A stretch of 64,000 nt of DNA from Streptomyces sp. ALI-76-A (GCF_030287445.1 NZ_JASVWB010000002.1:3534001-3598000); one strand, 5' to 3'; shown: positions 17,787 to 26,990, counted from the stretch's first letter. The notes: generated by a model from the sequence alone, not told the origin. Program-made: numbers and translations.

Positions 17787-18656
17787 TCAGCGGAACACGG
17801 ACGGCGGCGGCGCCGGCGAGGCCACCGCGGCCGCGTCGGTGACGGGGACGGCGCCGCCCGTGAAGTCGGTGAGCGCCCGGCCGTGTTCGACGCGCCCCGG
17901 GTGCGGGTCGGACGCGGCGCGGCGGGTGAGTTCGGCGAGCGGCAGGGGGTGGTCGCAGGCGGCCAGGACCGCGTTGCCGAAGCGCTTGCCGCGCAGCACG
18001 GCCGGGTCGGCGACCAGCGCCAGTTCCGGGAAGCAGGCCGCCGCGGTGGCGATCTGGCCGCGCAGATGGGCCAGCGGCGGGCCGTCGGCGAGGTTCGCGG
18101 TGTAGACGCCGCCCGGCTTCAGGGCCCGGCGGACCTCGTGGAGGAACTCGGTGGAGGTGAGGTGGGCGGGGGTGCGGGCCCCGCTGAACACGTCGGCGAC
18201 GACGAGGTCGGCCCAGCCGTCGGGCACCTTCGCGAGGCCTTCGCGGGCGTCCGCCGACCGGATGCGGATGCGTGCGTTGGGCGCCAACGGGAGCTCTCGG
18301 CGGACCAGTTGGACCAGGGCCGCGTCGCGCTCGACGACCTGCTGGGTGGAGCGGGGGCGGGTGGCGGCGACGTAGCGGGCGAGGGTCAGCGCGCCGCCGC
18401 CGAGGTGCACGGCGTGCACGGGCCGGCCGGGCGGGGCGGCCAGGTCGATGACGTGCCCGAGCCGCCGCTGGTACTCGAAGGACAGGTACGCCGGTTCGTC
18501 CAGGTCGACATGCGACTGCGGGGCCCCGTCGACGAGCAGCGTCCAGGCCCGTGCCCGGTCCCGGTCGGGTATGAGCTCGGCGAGCCCGCCGTCGACGGCT
18601 TCGACGAGCGCTTCGACGGCGGCGCTCGCGCGCCGGGAGTTCCTGGACTTTCCCAT
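17787..18656 (-). CDS. spermidine-synthase-like SAM-binding protein
   Basis: 289 residues, a class I methyltransferase-type Rossmann fold related to spermidine synthases: motif I is HLGGGALTLARYV, the acidic end of strand 2 is VVERDAALV, SADAREGL follows, and motif IV is DLVVADVFSG. Actinobacterial proteins of this group are called spermidine-synthase-like or fused-MFS spermidine synthase relatives, and their substrate is generally not known. No membrane segments. The ATG at 18656 is the start. Confidence 0.8.
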   Translation of the reverse strand: MGKSRNSRRASAAVEALVEAVDGGLAELIPDRDRARAWTLLVDGAPQSHVDLDEPAYLSFEYQRRLGHVIDLAAPPGRPVHAVHLGGGALTLARYVAATRPRSTQQVVERDAALVQLVRRELPLAPNARIRIRSADAREGLAKVPDGWADLVVADVFSGARTPAHLTSTEFLHEVRRALKPGGVYTANLADGPPLAHLRGQIATAAACFPELALVADPAVLRGKRFGNAVLAACDHPLPLAELTRRAASDPHPGRVEHGRALTDFTGGAVPVTDAAAVASPAPPPSVFR

Positions 18657-18709
18657 GGGGCCATTATCGGGGGCCGTGGACCGGACGGCTCCGCGAGCTC
18701 AGGGCGAGG

Positions 18710-19126
18710 TCAGCGGCGGTTGTCCGCCGCCTCGATCAACCGCGCCGCCTCCCCGAGCGCCGCCCGCAGCACCGCCGGATCCGTCGCCAGGTCCGCCTCT
18801 CCCGGCGGCAGCAGCCAGTCGGAGCCCTCCACCGGCGGCTCGGGGCTCAGCCGCAGGCCCCGTCCGTCCGTCTCGGTGCACGTGCTCCCCGGCACGTCCC
18901 AGGCCGCCGCGGTCCCCGGCGGCACCAGGAACCCCAGGGTGTCGCAGCCGTCGTCGTGCAGTACGGGGCCCACCGCGTCGCCGGCCCCCCGGCGCAGGAT
19001 GTCGACCGCCTCCAGCCCCTGTCGCGCCGGCACCGTGACCAGGTCGCACACGGTGTCGGGGCTGGGCTGCGGTGCGCCGGACGCGGTCGGCGTACAGGGA
19101 TCGATGCTCTGTCCGGTCTTCACCAC
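18710..19126 (-). CDS. small conserved Streptomyces protein of unknown function
   Basis: 138 residues from the GTG at 19126, which sits a few bases after GGAGGAGGG, a near-ideal ribosome-binding site; the frame is open further upstream but without such a site. The central part (GPVLHDDGCDTLGFLVPPGTAAAWDVPG) and the Trp-Leu-Leu-Pro-Pro strand resemble the small proteins that Streptomyces genomes annotate as bifunctional primase/polymerase-like. That link is from memory. No acidic catalytic cluster is evident, so enzymatic activity is doubtful. Confidence 0.6.
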   Translation of the reverse strand: MVKTGQSIDPCTPTASGAPQPSPDTVCDLVTVPARQGLEAVDILRRGAGDAVGPVLHDDGCDTLGFLVPPGTAAAWDVPGSTCTETDGRGLRLSPEPPVEGSDWLLPPGEADLATDPAVLRAALGEAARLIEAADNRR

Positions 19127-19408
19127 GGAATCCCTCCTCCAACGAACGGATCGGGAGTCGGGCGGCTCCCGGTCCACGGGGTTCAACGCGGCGGCGCGTC
19201 AACGGCTACGGGGGAAGTCCGCCGCAAAGGATGGCAGTTCATGGCAGATCACGGATGAGATATCCGGTTTGTAGCCAAACACCGCGTGGCGGGTCGTGCA
19301 CAGCGGGTACGTTCTTGCCCGCCGGAAACAGGGCGTCACACGGACAACTCACCCCGAACTCGCCCCGCGTCCGGCATGGTTCGACGGTTCGCACGAGAGG
19401 ACCCGGCC

Positions 19409-20878
19409 ATGGCGTCGTCAACGGTGACCTCGTCCCCGCCCCCCGGACCACCGCGGCCGAATCTCGCGTTCCGGAGGTTGCGCGGCCAGCGCTCGCCGGC
19501 CGAGTTCGCCGCGGCGGTCCGGCGGGCGGCCCGCGAGATCGGCGAGCGGGTCAGCTGCGACGCGCGCTATGTCGGGCGGGTCGAGGCGGGCGAGATCCGG
19601 TGCCCCAACTACGCGTACGAGCGGGTGTTCCTGCATATGTTCCCCGGCCGCACTCTCACCGACCTGGGGTTCGCGCCTCGCTCGTCCGTACGCGGACGCC
19701 GGGCGCACGCACCGGAGGACGCGTCCCCCTCATGCGCCACGAGCCCGGTGTACGCCCTGGGTGAGACGCGGAGGGCGGACGAGCCGTATGACACGCAGGA
19801 CACACAGGACCCGTACGGCACGCACGGCCCGTACGAGACGCACGACGACTACGAGGAGAGCGACGTGCTGCGTCGCGCATTCATGACCGGCGGGGGCGCC
19901 ACGGTGGCCGCCGCCTCGCTGGGCCCCCTGGCGCTCACCATCGACGCCGCGGCCGCCAACCGTCCCGCCCGACGCGTCGGCGGGCGCGAGGCCAACGCGC
20001 TCGAGGAGGCCGTCCGCAGAATCCGGCTGCTCGACGACCGGCACGGCGCGGACGGCCTCTACCAGCGCGCGGCGGCCCCCCTGCGCGCCGCGTACGCGCT
20101 GCTGGACGCCGGGGTGACCCGGCAGAAGACCGCCGACCGGCTGTACTCGGGCGCCGGTGAACTGGCCATCTCGGTGGGCTGGCTGGCCCATGACTCGGGG
20201 CGGTTCGACGACGCCCGCTCGCACTACGCGGAGGCCCTCGCGACCGCCCGCACCAGCGGTGACGACGCCCTGGAGGCACACGCCTTCTGCAACACGGCGT
20301 TCCTCGCGCGCGACGCCGGACGGCCGCGTGAGGCGGTCCGGGCGGCCCAGGCCGCGCAACGCGTCGCGCGCCCGCTGGGCTCGGCCCGGCTGATGTCGCT
20401 GCTCGCGCTGCGCGAGGCGGGCGGCTGGGCCGGGCTCGCCGACCGCACCGGCTGCGAACAGGCGCTCGCCCGCGCGCAGGTCCTCCATGAGCGCGGCCGC
20501 TCGGACGCCGACCCCGAGTGGATGAGCTTCTACGGCGAGGCCGAGCTGGAGGGCCTGGAGGCGCAGTGCTGGTCGACGCTGGGCGACTGGCGGCGCGCGG
20601 CCCGGCACGCGCGCCGTGCCGCCCAGCTCCAGGACCCGCACTTCACCCGGAACATCGCCCTGTACACGGCGGAGCTGGCCGACGACCTCGCGCGCGGGGG
20701 ACGGCCCGACGAGGCCGCGGCGGCGGGCATGAAGGTGCTGGACCTGCTCGCCGAGGTCCAGTCGGCCCGCGTCCAGACGATGCTGGCGGGCACGGCGAGG
20801 GTGCTGCGGCCGCACCGGAGGGCGTCGGGGGTGTCGGCGTTCCTGGAGCGGCACGCCTCACTGCCGCGGCCGGCGTGA
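19409..20878 (+). CDS. TPR-containing regulatory protein (NsdA-like)
   Basis: 489 residues from the ATG at 19409, seven bases after GAGAGGA. The N-terminal ~85 residues (LRGQRSPAEFAAAVRRAAREIG ... YVGRVEAGEIRCPNYAY) look like a degenerate Xre-type helix-turn-helix. An acidic Thr/Asp/Tyr-rich linker with repeated DTQDTQDPYGTH-type units and an Ala-rich hydrophobic patch (FMTGGGATVAAASLGPLAL) follow. The rest is helical TPR repeats (GWLAHDSGRFDDARSHYAEAL, AFLARDAGRPREAVRAAQAA). Streptomyces proteins with this layout, such as NsdA, repress sporulation and antibiotic production. The resemblance is architectural, and the exact family member is uncertain. Confidence 0.8.
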   Translation: MASSTVTSSPPPGPPRPNLAFRRLRGQRSPAEFAAAVRRAAREIGERVSCDARYVGRVEAGEIRCPNYAYERVFLHMFPGRTLTDLGFAPRSSVRGRRAHAPEDASPSCATSPVYALGETRRADEPYDTQDTQDPYGTHGPYETHDDYEESDVLRRAFMTGGGATVAAASLGPLALTIDAAAANRPARRVGGREANALEEAVRRIRLLDDRHGADGLYQRAAAPLRAAYALLDAGVTRQKTADRLYSGAGELAISVGWLAHDSGRFDDARSHYAEALATARTSGDDALEAHAFCNTAFLARDAGRPREAVRAAQAAQRVARPLGSARLMSLLALREAGGWAGLADRTGCEQALARAQVLHERGRSDADPEWMSFYGEAELEGLEAQCWSTLGDWRRAARHARRAAQLQDPHFTRNIALYTAELADDLARGGRPDEAAAAGMKVLDLLAEVQSARVQTMLAGTARVLRPHRRASGVSAFLERHASLPRPA

Positions 20879-20892
20879 GCGGCCGGCCGGCG

Positions 20893-21486
20893 TCAGGAGA
20901 GGTGCCCCAGGTCGTTCCAGCTCTCGATGGCCGGTTCGCCGTACGCCCAGCCCAGGATGGACAGGGACGTCGGGTTCAGCCGTATCCGCGCCGCGAAGTC
21001 GAGCGGCAGGCCGAGCCAGCGGGCGCCGATGGACCGCAGGATGTGCCCGTGCGCGAACACCAGCACGTCCCGGTCCGCCTCCTTCGCCCAGGCGACCACC
21101 TCGTCCGCGCGCGCGGTCACCTCGGCGAGCGACTCGCCCTCGGGCACTCCGTCCCGCCAGATGAGCCAGCCCGGCCGGACGGCCTGGATGTCCTGCGGGG
21201 TCATGCCCTCGTAGGCGCCGTAGTGCCACTCCATGAGCGGGTCCCAGACCTTCGCCCGCTCCCCGAAGCCGGCGAGTTCGCACGTCTCCCGCGCGCGGGA
21301 CAGCGGGCTGGTGCGCACCTCGACGCCGTCGAGACCGTCGAACGGCGCCCGGTGCAGCCGTTCGCCGAGCAGCTTGGCACCGCGCCGGCCCTCCTCCAGC
21401 AGCGGCACGTCGGTCCTGCCCGTGTGCTTGCCGGACAGCGACCATTGCGTCTGTCCGTGCCGGGCCAGCAGGATGCGCGGTGCCAT
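20893..21486 (-). CDS. histidine phosphatase (phosphoglycerate-mutase-like)
   Basis: 197 residues. The N-terminal RHG motif with catalytic His is in [11 protein letters not shown], the acid/base Glu is in [12 protein letters not shown], and the second active-site His is in VFAHGHILR. Length and motifs fit the cofactor-independent phosphatase branch (SixA/CobC/PhoE-like). The substrate is unknown. It starts with ATG at 21486 behind GAGG. The stop lies 14 bp from the end of the convergent TPR gene. Confidence 0.9.
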   Translation of the reverse strand: MAPRILLARHGQTQWSLSGKHTGRTDVPLLEEGRRGAKLLGERLHRAPFDGLDGVEVRTSPLSRARETCELAGFGERAKVWDPLMEWHYGAYEGMTPQDIQAVRPGWLIWRDGVPEGESLAEVTARADEVVAWAKEADRDVLVFAHGHILRSIGARWLGLPLDFAARIRLNPTSLSILGWAYGEPAIESWNDLGHLS

Positions 21487-21680
21487 GAGGGAACCTCTTC
21501 GGAGAAATTCGGCGGCGGAACCCCTCCATCATCCCGCACGCTGTGCGGGGGCAACCCGCAGGCCGATCTCTGCGTCTATGAGGGCCGGGGGCCCTCCGCA
21601 GGGGCCGCTTGCATACGCCGTAAAGTGGCACGACCGGACAGGACCACCGGGCGCGCGAGACGAAGGGGGAGGACGATCGG

Positions 21681-22634
21681 ATGCCGCAGACCGTGACACC
21701 AGGCACCGAGGCGGCCTTGCGGACCCGGCTGCGCTGGTGGACCGAGCTGCCGCTGATCCTGCTGGTGTACGCCTGCTACTCGGCCGGCCGGCTCCTCGCC
21801 CGGGGCGACGTCGCGAGCGCCGTCGACCACGGCCTGGCGATCCTGCGCGTCGAGAAGGTGCTGCGCATCAACGCCGAGCACCCGCTCAACCGGCTGTTCA
21901 CGCAGCAGGCGTGGATCGGCGTGCCCGCCGACTTCCTGTACGCCTCGCTGCACTACCTGATCACGCCGGCCGTCCTGATCTGGGTGTTCCGGTCGCACGC
22001 CGTGCACTACCGGATGGCCCGCACCTGGCTGATGACGTCCACCTTCATCGGCCTGATCGGCTTCACCCTGCTGCCGACCTGCCCGCCCCGGCTGCTCGCC
22101 GCGAACCACGGCTTCGTGGACACGATGGCCCAGTACAGCTCGTACGGCTGGTGGGGCGGCGAGGCGAGCGCTCCGCGGGGCCTGGGCGGTATGACCAACC
22201 AGTACGCGGCCATGCCGAGCCTGCACGTGGGCTGGGCGCTGTGGTGCGGAGTGCTGCTGTGGCGCTACGGCCGGACGCGTACCGCGAGGACCGCCGGTGT
22301 CCTCTACCCGCTGGTGACGACGATCGTGGTGATGGGCACCGCGAACCACTACTTCCTGGACGCCGTCGCGGGCGCCGCGGTGATGGGGGCCGGGCTGCTG
22401 CTCGCGCCGCACGTCATCCGGGTCTCGGAGCGGGCGGGGGCTCGGCTGCGGGCCCGGTTCGTGGTCGCCGCGGCCGTCTCTCCCGGCGCACAGGCCTCAA
22501 TTGTCAGTGCCGGATGCCAGACTTCCGCGAGTGAGCACATTCCACGGCAGCGCGAGTCCCGGTTCGCAGGCGGAGCCGAGCCGAGTGCCTCCCCCACGGA
22601 CACGGGAGAAGGCGCTCCGGCACCGGCTCGCTGA
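21681..22634 (+). CDS. PAP2-type membrane phosphatase (AUR1/inositol-phosphate-lipid-like)
   Basis: 317 residues with about six membrane helices. The PAP2_3-type phosphatase motifs MPSLHVGWALW and ANHYFLDAVAGAAV carry the two catalytic His. Related enzymes dephosphorylate lipid phosphates or transfer phospho-head groups at the membrane. The ATG follows GGGGGAGGA. The last ~45 residues are hydrophilic and unconserved in look, and they overlap the next gene by about 100 bp in another frame. Confidence 0.85.
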   Translation: MPQTVTPGTEAALRTRLRWWTELPLILLVYACYSAGRLLARGDVASAVDHGLAILRVEKVLRINAEHPLNRLFTQQAWIGVPADFLYASLHYLITPAVLIWVFRSHAVHYRMARTWLMTSTFIGLIGFTLLPTCPPRLLAANHGFVDTMAQYSSYGWWGGEASAPRGLGGMTNQYAAMPSLHVGWALWCGVLLWRYGRTRTARTAGVLYPLVTTIVVMGTANHYFLDAVAGAAVMGAGLLLAPHVIRVSERAGARLRARFVVAAAVSPGAQASIVSAGCQTSASEHIPRQRESRFAGGAEPSASPTDTGEGAPAPAR

Positions 22635-23703
22635 GCTGCGCGGCCCCGACGTACCGGCCAAGGCCCTGGACGCGCGTGCCCTGGCGGCGCTCGCCGCCAA
22701 CCCCGGGTGCGAGCGGCGCGCGATCCTCGACGGCGCCGGGGTGAACAAGACGGCGCTGGCGAGCGCGCTGGGGGCGCCCTCCGCGTTCGGGCAGTCGCAG
22801 TTCGCCCTGACCCGGGGCAACGCGTTCGAGGCGCGGGTCAAGTCGGACGGCGGCGCGGAACTGCTGCGCCTGGTGCGCGAGAAACTGGACCCGGCGGCCG
22901 AGCCGCCGGCGCACGCCCAGGTGCCCGACCTCGCCGCGGTCGGCTCCGAGGGCCGCACCGCCCGCACCGCGCTCGCCCTGCGCGAGGCCACCCGGGCCGG
23001 CGGCTGGACGCTGCTCGACCATCCGATGCTGGCGCTCGACGTGGCCGGTTCGCCCGCCTTCCTGGAGCCGGACGCGGTGGTCGTCCACCCGGACGGCGGC
23101 TGGACGGTCGTCGAGATCAAGTCCTTCCCGCTGCTGGACGGCTCCGCGGACCCGGCGAAGGTCGGTGCGGCGGCCCGGCAGGCGGCGGTGTACGTACTGG
23201 CGCTGGAAGGGGTCGCCGCCCGGCTGGATCCGCCGCCGCGCGTGCACCACCACGTGCTGCTGGTGTGTCCCAGGGACTTCTCCAACCTGCCCGCCGCGTC
23301 CGCGGTCGACATCCGCAAGCAGCGCGCGGTGACCGCCCGGCAGCTGGCCCGCCTCACCCGCCTCCAGGACATCGCCGACACCCTTCCCGAGGGCACCTGC
23401 TTCTCCCCCGAGCTGCCCGCCGAGCAGCTCACGGCGGCCGTCGAGGCGGTCCCGGCGGCCTACGCGCCCGAGTGCCTGTCCGCCTGCGAGCTGGCCTTCC
23501 ACTGCCGCGAGCGCTCCCGCACGGCCGGCGCGGTGACCTCCCTCGGCCGCTCGGTCCGCGCCGAACTGGGCGGCCTGACCACGGTCGCCGACGTCCTGGC
23601 GGCGGCCCGCGGGGAGACGGGCGACCCGGACGACCCGGCGGTGGCGGCGCTGCGCCGGGCGGCGCTGCTGCGCGCGGAGGCTCTGGGAGGTGCGGCCCGG
23701 TGA
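22531..23703 (+). CDS. PD-(D/E)XK nuclease with putative 4Fe-4S cluster (Cas4/AddB/Dna2-like)
   Basis: 390 residues from the GTG at 22531. The RecB-family nuclease core is readable: GNAFEARV with Glu100, Pro180-Asp181 (FLEPDAVVV), Glu195-x-Lys197 (VVEIKSF), then Gln217-x3-Tyr221 (RQAAVYVLAL), the QxxxY motif of the RecB/Cas4 group. Four cysteines sit as in iron-staple nucleases: Cys60 in NPGCERRAIL ahead of the core and Cys315-x3-Cys319-x5-Cys325 behind it. I infer a DNA nuclease with a 4Fe-4S cluster. It is the first gene of a three-gene unit ending in a helicase. Starts at 22501 (TTG) or 22585 (GTG) are possible; all overlap the PAP2 gene. Confidence 0.8.
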   Translation: MSTFHGSASPGSQAEPSRVPPPRTREKALRHRLAELRGPDVPAKALDARALAALAANPGCERRAILDGAGVNKTALASALGAPSAFGQSQFALTRGNAFEARVKSDGGAELLRLVREKLDPAAEPPAHAQVPDLAAVGSEGRTARTALALREATRAGGWTLLDHPMLALDVAGSPAFLEPDAVVVHPDGGWTVVEIKSFPLLDGSADPAKVGAAARQAAVYVLALEGVAARLDPPPRVHHHVLLVCPRDFSNLPAASAVDIRKQRAVTARQLARLTRLQDIADTLPEGTCFSPELPAEQLTAAVEAVPAAYAPECLSACELAFHCRERSRTAGAVTSLGRSVRAELGGLTTVADVLAAARGETGDPDDPAVAALRRAALLRAEALGGAAR

Positions 23704-23875
23704 CCTCGCTGCCACGGCTCGCGGCGCACAGCCACCCCGTCCCGTCCCTGCCCCGCCGAGGCGTCGTACCGGCGCGGACGCGGGCCGCCACCGTCCCGGC
23801 CGGGCGGCGGCGGCCGTCGCGGCCCGCCGCTCCCACGGGTCCGGCGAGGAGGGCCACCCGCCCGGAGGACGCCCC

Positions 23876-25465
23876 GTGTCACTGATCTCCACCCTCGCCC
23901 GGCTGGAAGCCGTCCGCGCCGGCCGCGCCCAGCCCGCCGCGACCGTCCGGCACCGCCGGCTGTCCGAGCGGCCGCTCGTCCTGGTGCCGCTCACCACCGC
24001 CGGCGAGGCCGGCGCCCCGCTCGGCGCCCTGGTGGGCACGGACCGGGACGCGCCGCGCTTGCTGGTCGTACCGCAGCCGCGCGACCGCGACCTCCGGTTC
24101 GCGTTCCTCGCCGAGCTGGCCGACGTCGTCCTGCCGTACGTGGACACGTACGCCGAGGCCGTCGAGGCCGCCGAGCGCACCGAGACCGACCCGGAGACCG
24201 GCAAGCGGGTCAAGGTCGAGGTGGACCTGTGCGCGGACGCCCCGCAGCTGATCGTGCCCAGCCGCGCGGGCGTCGAGTTCGTACGGCTGCTCGGGCGCTC
24301 CATGCGCTTTCGGCGTACGGCGGAGCAGGACCCGGAGACCCCGTATCCCGCGCCGCCCCGGCTGCCGTTGCTCGGCCGGTGGCTGACCCACTTCGGGGAG
24401 CGGGCCCGGGTGCCCGGCTCCTCGCTGCTGCTGGCCATGACCGACGTGCTGGCCCGGCACTGGGCGACGGGCCAGTCCACGCTGGAGGACCAGCACCTGG
24501 GGGCGCTGCTCGCCTGGATCGACCCGCCGCAGGGCGTGTCCGGCGCCGAGGCGGCCCTGCGCGCGGAGCTCCAGCGGGACGCGGACGGCCAGTTGCTGTG
24601 CCCGCCCGCCGGCCCGGCCACCGACCCGGCGTTCGACAACAAACTCCTCGCCCCCGCCTTCGAGCGGTACGACCGTGCCCGTCTCGCCCTCGCCGCCGCC
24701 GAGGACGGCCTACAGGCCGACGACCGGCTCGGCATCCTCACCGCCGCCGAGCGCGAGCTGCGCGCCCTGGTGGAGAGCCGGACGCGGCCCACCTGGGACG
24801 CGGTGTGGCGGGGTCTGGACCTGCTGCGGGCGCTGCCGGAGGGCGCCCACGTCGAGGAGCGGTGGACCCGCGACCGCTGGTCGTTCACGGCCCACCGCGA
24901 CCGCGTCCTGGCCGGCGAGCCCCCGCAGCCGCGCCGCGACGACGCGGTCACCGCCGCGAACAAGCTCGCCGCGCGCGAGCGCGAACAGGCCCGCCTGGAG
25001 GCCCAGGAGTCGCTGGACGACCCGCTGGTGATGGCCGGGCGGCGGCTGGCCGGGGAGGCGTTCGCGGGCGAGGTCACCGATGTCGTGATGGCGTACAGCG
25101 AGGGCAAGCGGCCCAGCCCCCGCCCGCTGGTCACGGTCCGCACCGACGACCGGCCGCACCTGGGCGAACGGGCCAGGGTGTACCGCTCGCTGGGCGGCAG
25201 GCCGCAGGCCGCCGAGTTCGTCGGCCTGGAGGCGGAGGATCTGCTGGTCCTGCGGATCGTCGACAAGATGGGCCGCGGCAAGGAGCCCGAGCCCGGCTCG
25301 GTGCCGGAGAAGGGCGACCGGCTCTGCTTCACCCTCTTCGAGCACGAGCAGCGCGGCGGCGCGAAGCTGCCCGACCCGGAGGACACCCCGTGGACGCACG
25401 GCGGGCCGCCCGGTGAGGCGACGGTTCCCGATCCCGACCCCGTGACCCCGGAGGACGTCCTGTGA
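23876..25465 (+). CDS. unrecognised protein between nuclease and helicase
   Basis: 529 residues from the GTG at 23876, behind GGAGGA; the same frame is open back to 23690, but that stretch is low-complexity Pro/Arg and looks non-coding. I recognise no domain and see no Walker motif, signal peptide or membrane helix. The N-terminal ~150 residues have alternating strands (PLVLVPLTTAGEAGAPL, PRLLVVPQPRDRDLRFAFL). A Glu/Arg-rich helical region (AANKLAAREREQARLEAQESLDDPL) at about 350-390 may be coiled coil. A C-terminal beta-rich part (RPLVTVRTDDRPHLGERARVYRS) could be an OB- or SH3-like fold. Its stop overlaps the helicase start by 4 bp (GTGA), so the two are coupled and probably act together. 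Confidence 0.75.
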   Translation: MSLISTLARLEAVRAGRAQPAATVRHRRLSERPLVLVPLTTAGEAGAPLGALVGTDRDAPRLLVVPQPRDRDLRFAFLAELADVVLPYVDTYAEAVEAAERTETDPETGKRVKVEVDLCADAPQLIVPSRAGVEFVRLLGRSMRFRRTAEQDPETPYPAPPRLPLLGRWLTHFGERARVPGSSLLLAMTDVLARHWATGQSTLEDQHLGALLAWIDPPQGVSGAEAALRAELQRDADGQLLCPPAGPATDPAFDNKLLAPAFERYDRARLALAAAEDGLQADDRLGILTAAERELRALVESRTRPTWDAVWRGLDLLRALPEGAHVEERWTRDRWSFTAHRDRVLAGEPPQPRRDDAVTAANKLAAREREQARLEAQESLDDPLVMAGRRLAGEAFAGEVTDVVMAYSEGKRPSPRPLVTVRTDDRPHLGERARVYRSLGGRPQAAEFVGLEAEDLLVLRIVDKMGRGKEPEPGSVPEKGDRLCFTLFEHEQRGGAKLPDPEDTPWTHGGPPGEATVPDPDPVTPEDVL

Positions 25466-26799
25466 CGAGCCAGGTGTTCGACCCCGGTACCGAGGCCACG
25501 CGGGCCACCACGGCGATCCTGCACGACACCGTGCACGGCACGCACCGGGGTGTCGTCGTCGACTCCCCGCCCGGCGCCGGCAAGTCCACGCTCGTGGTCC
25601 GGGCCGCCCTCGAACTCGCCGAGGCCGGACGTCCGTTGATGGTGGTCGCGCAGACCAACGCCCAGGTCGACGACCTGGTGCTGCGGCTCGCGGAGAAGAA
25701 CCCCGACCTGCCGGTGGGCCGCCTGCACAGCAGCGACAGCGACCCGTACGACACGGCGCTCGACGACCTGCCGAACGTACGCAAGTCGGCCAGGGCGGGC
25801 GACCTCGGCGGGCTGGCGGTGGTGCTGTCGACGGCCGCCAAGTGGGGGCACGTCAAGGTCGACGAGCCGTGGCGGCACGCGATCGTCGACGAGGCCTACC
25901 AGATGCGCTCCGACGCGCTGCTGGCCGTGGCCAGCCTGTTCGAGCGGGCGCTGTTCGTGGGCGACCCGGGCCAGCTGGACCCATTCGCGATCGTGGGCAG
26001 CGAGCAGTGGGCGGGCCTGTCGTACGACCCCTCGGCCTCCGCCGTGTCGACCCTGCTCGCCCACAACCCCGAGCTGCCGCAGCACCGCCTGCCGGTGTCC
26101 TGGCGGCTCCCGGCGTCGGCGGCGCCCCTGGTCTCGGACGCCTTCTACCCGTACACGCCGTTCCGCAGCGGCACCGGCCACGACGACCGGCGGCTCGCGT
26201 TCGCCGTCCCGTCGGACGGCTCGGGCCCGGACAAGGTGATCGACGAGGCCGCGGAGTCGGGCTGGGGTCTGCTGGAGCTGCCCGCGCGGCACACCCCGCG
26301 GACGGATCCCGAGGCGGTGCGGGCCGTGGCGGCGGTCGTCCGCCGGCTGCTGGACCGGGGCGGGGCGGCCGTGTCGGAGCGCTCGCCCGAACCCACCCCG
26401 CTGACCGCCGACCGGATCGCGGTCGGCACGGCCCACCGGGACCAGGCGGCGGCCGTCCGCGCGGCGCTCACCGAACTGGGCGTGGCGGACGTCACCGTCG
26501 ACACGGCGAACCGCCTACAGGGGCGTGAGTACGACGTCACGGTCGTCCTGCACCCCCTCTCCGGCCGCCCCGACGCCACCGCGTTCCACCTGGAGACCGG
26601 CCGCCTGTGCGTCCTGGCCTCCCGGCACCGGCACGCGTGCGTCGTGGTCTGCCGGGCGGGCGTCACCGACCTCCTGGACGACTACCCGTCGACGGAACCG
26701 GTCCAGCTGGGCACGGTGGTGAAGTTCCCGGACGGCTGGGAGGCGAACCACGCGGTACTGGCGCACCTGGGCAAGCACCGGGTGGTGTGGCGGCCGTGA
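25462..26799 (+). CDS. SF1-type DNA helicase / AAA ATPase
   Basis: 445 residues. Superfamily 1 motifs appear in order: Walker A SPPGAGKST (35-43, Lys41), Walker B IVDEAYQM (Asp143, Glu144), motif III FVGDPGQLDP (from 166), motif IV-like VSWRLPASA, motif V VDTANRLQGREYDVTVV (about 346-362) and motif VI LCVLASRHRHACVV. It resembles the compact helicases of the Dna2/Upf1-like branch. Being translationally coupled to the preceding gene and downstream of a RecB-family Fe-S nuclease, it likely provides the motor of a helicase-nuclease complex for DNA end processing, repair or defence. Which of these cannot be decided from sequence. Confidence 0.88.
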   Translation: MTSQVFDPGTEATRATTAILHDTVHGTHRGVVVDSPPGAGKSTLVVRAALELAEAGRPLMVVAQTNAQVDDLVLRLAEKNPDLPVGRLHSSDSDPYDTALDDLPNVRKSARAGDLGGLAVVLSTAAKWGHVKVDEPWRHAIVDEAYQMRSDALLAVASLFERALFVGDPGQLDPFAIVGSEQWAGLSYDPSASAVSTLLAHNPELPQHRLPVSWRLPASAAPLVSDAFYPYTPFRSGTGHDDRRLAFAVPSDGSGPDKVIDEAAESGWGLLELPARHTPRTDPEAVRAVAAVVRRLLDRGGAAVSERSPEPTPLTADRIAVGTAHRDQAAAVRAALTELGVADVTVDTANRLQGREYDVTVVLHPLSGRPDATAFHLETGRLCVLASRHRHACVVVCRAGVTDLLDDYPSTEPVQLGTVVKFPDGWEANHAVLAHLGKHRVVWRP

Positions 26800-26990
26800 G
26801 TGGAGGGAGCGGATGGCGTGGCGGGCGGGGGCGTCGCGGGAACATCGCGTGCGGCGGAGGCCTTGACACCTGAGGCGTGTCCAGGGGCACCGGCACCGCC
26901 GGACGCGCCAGGCCCCCTTGCGCGGACGCGGGAGAATGGACGGTGGCCCGAACCAGACGGGTCATCCCTGACGTACGAGGAGGAGAAGAC

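Noticed and set aside
23690..23875. N-terminal extension of the middle protein of the nuclease-helicase unit
   Set aside because: The stretch is Pro/Arg-rich low complexity and overlaps the nuclease stop, while a strong ribosome-binding site marks the GTG at 23876.
22504..26436. Minus-strand open frame of about 1300 codons antisense to the nuclease-helicase genes
   Set aside because: Arg/Gly/Ala/Val-rich translation with no domains, and it runs opposite genes with clear motifs; a typical artefact of high-GC codon bias.
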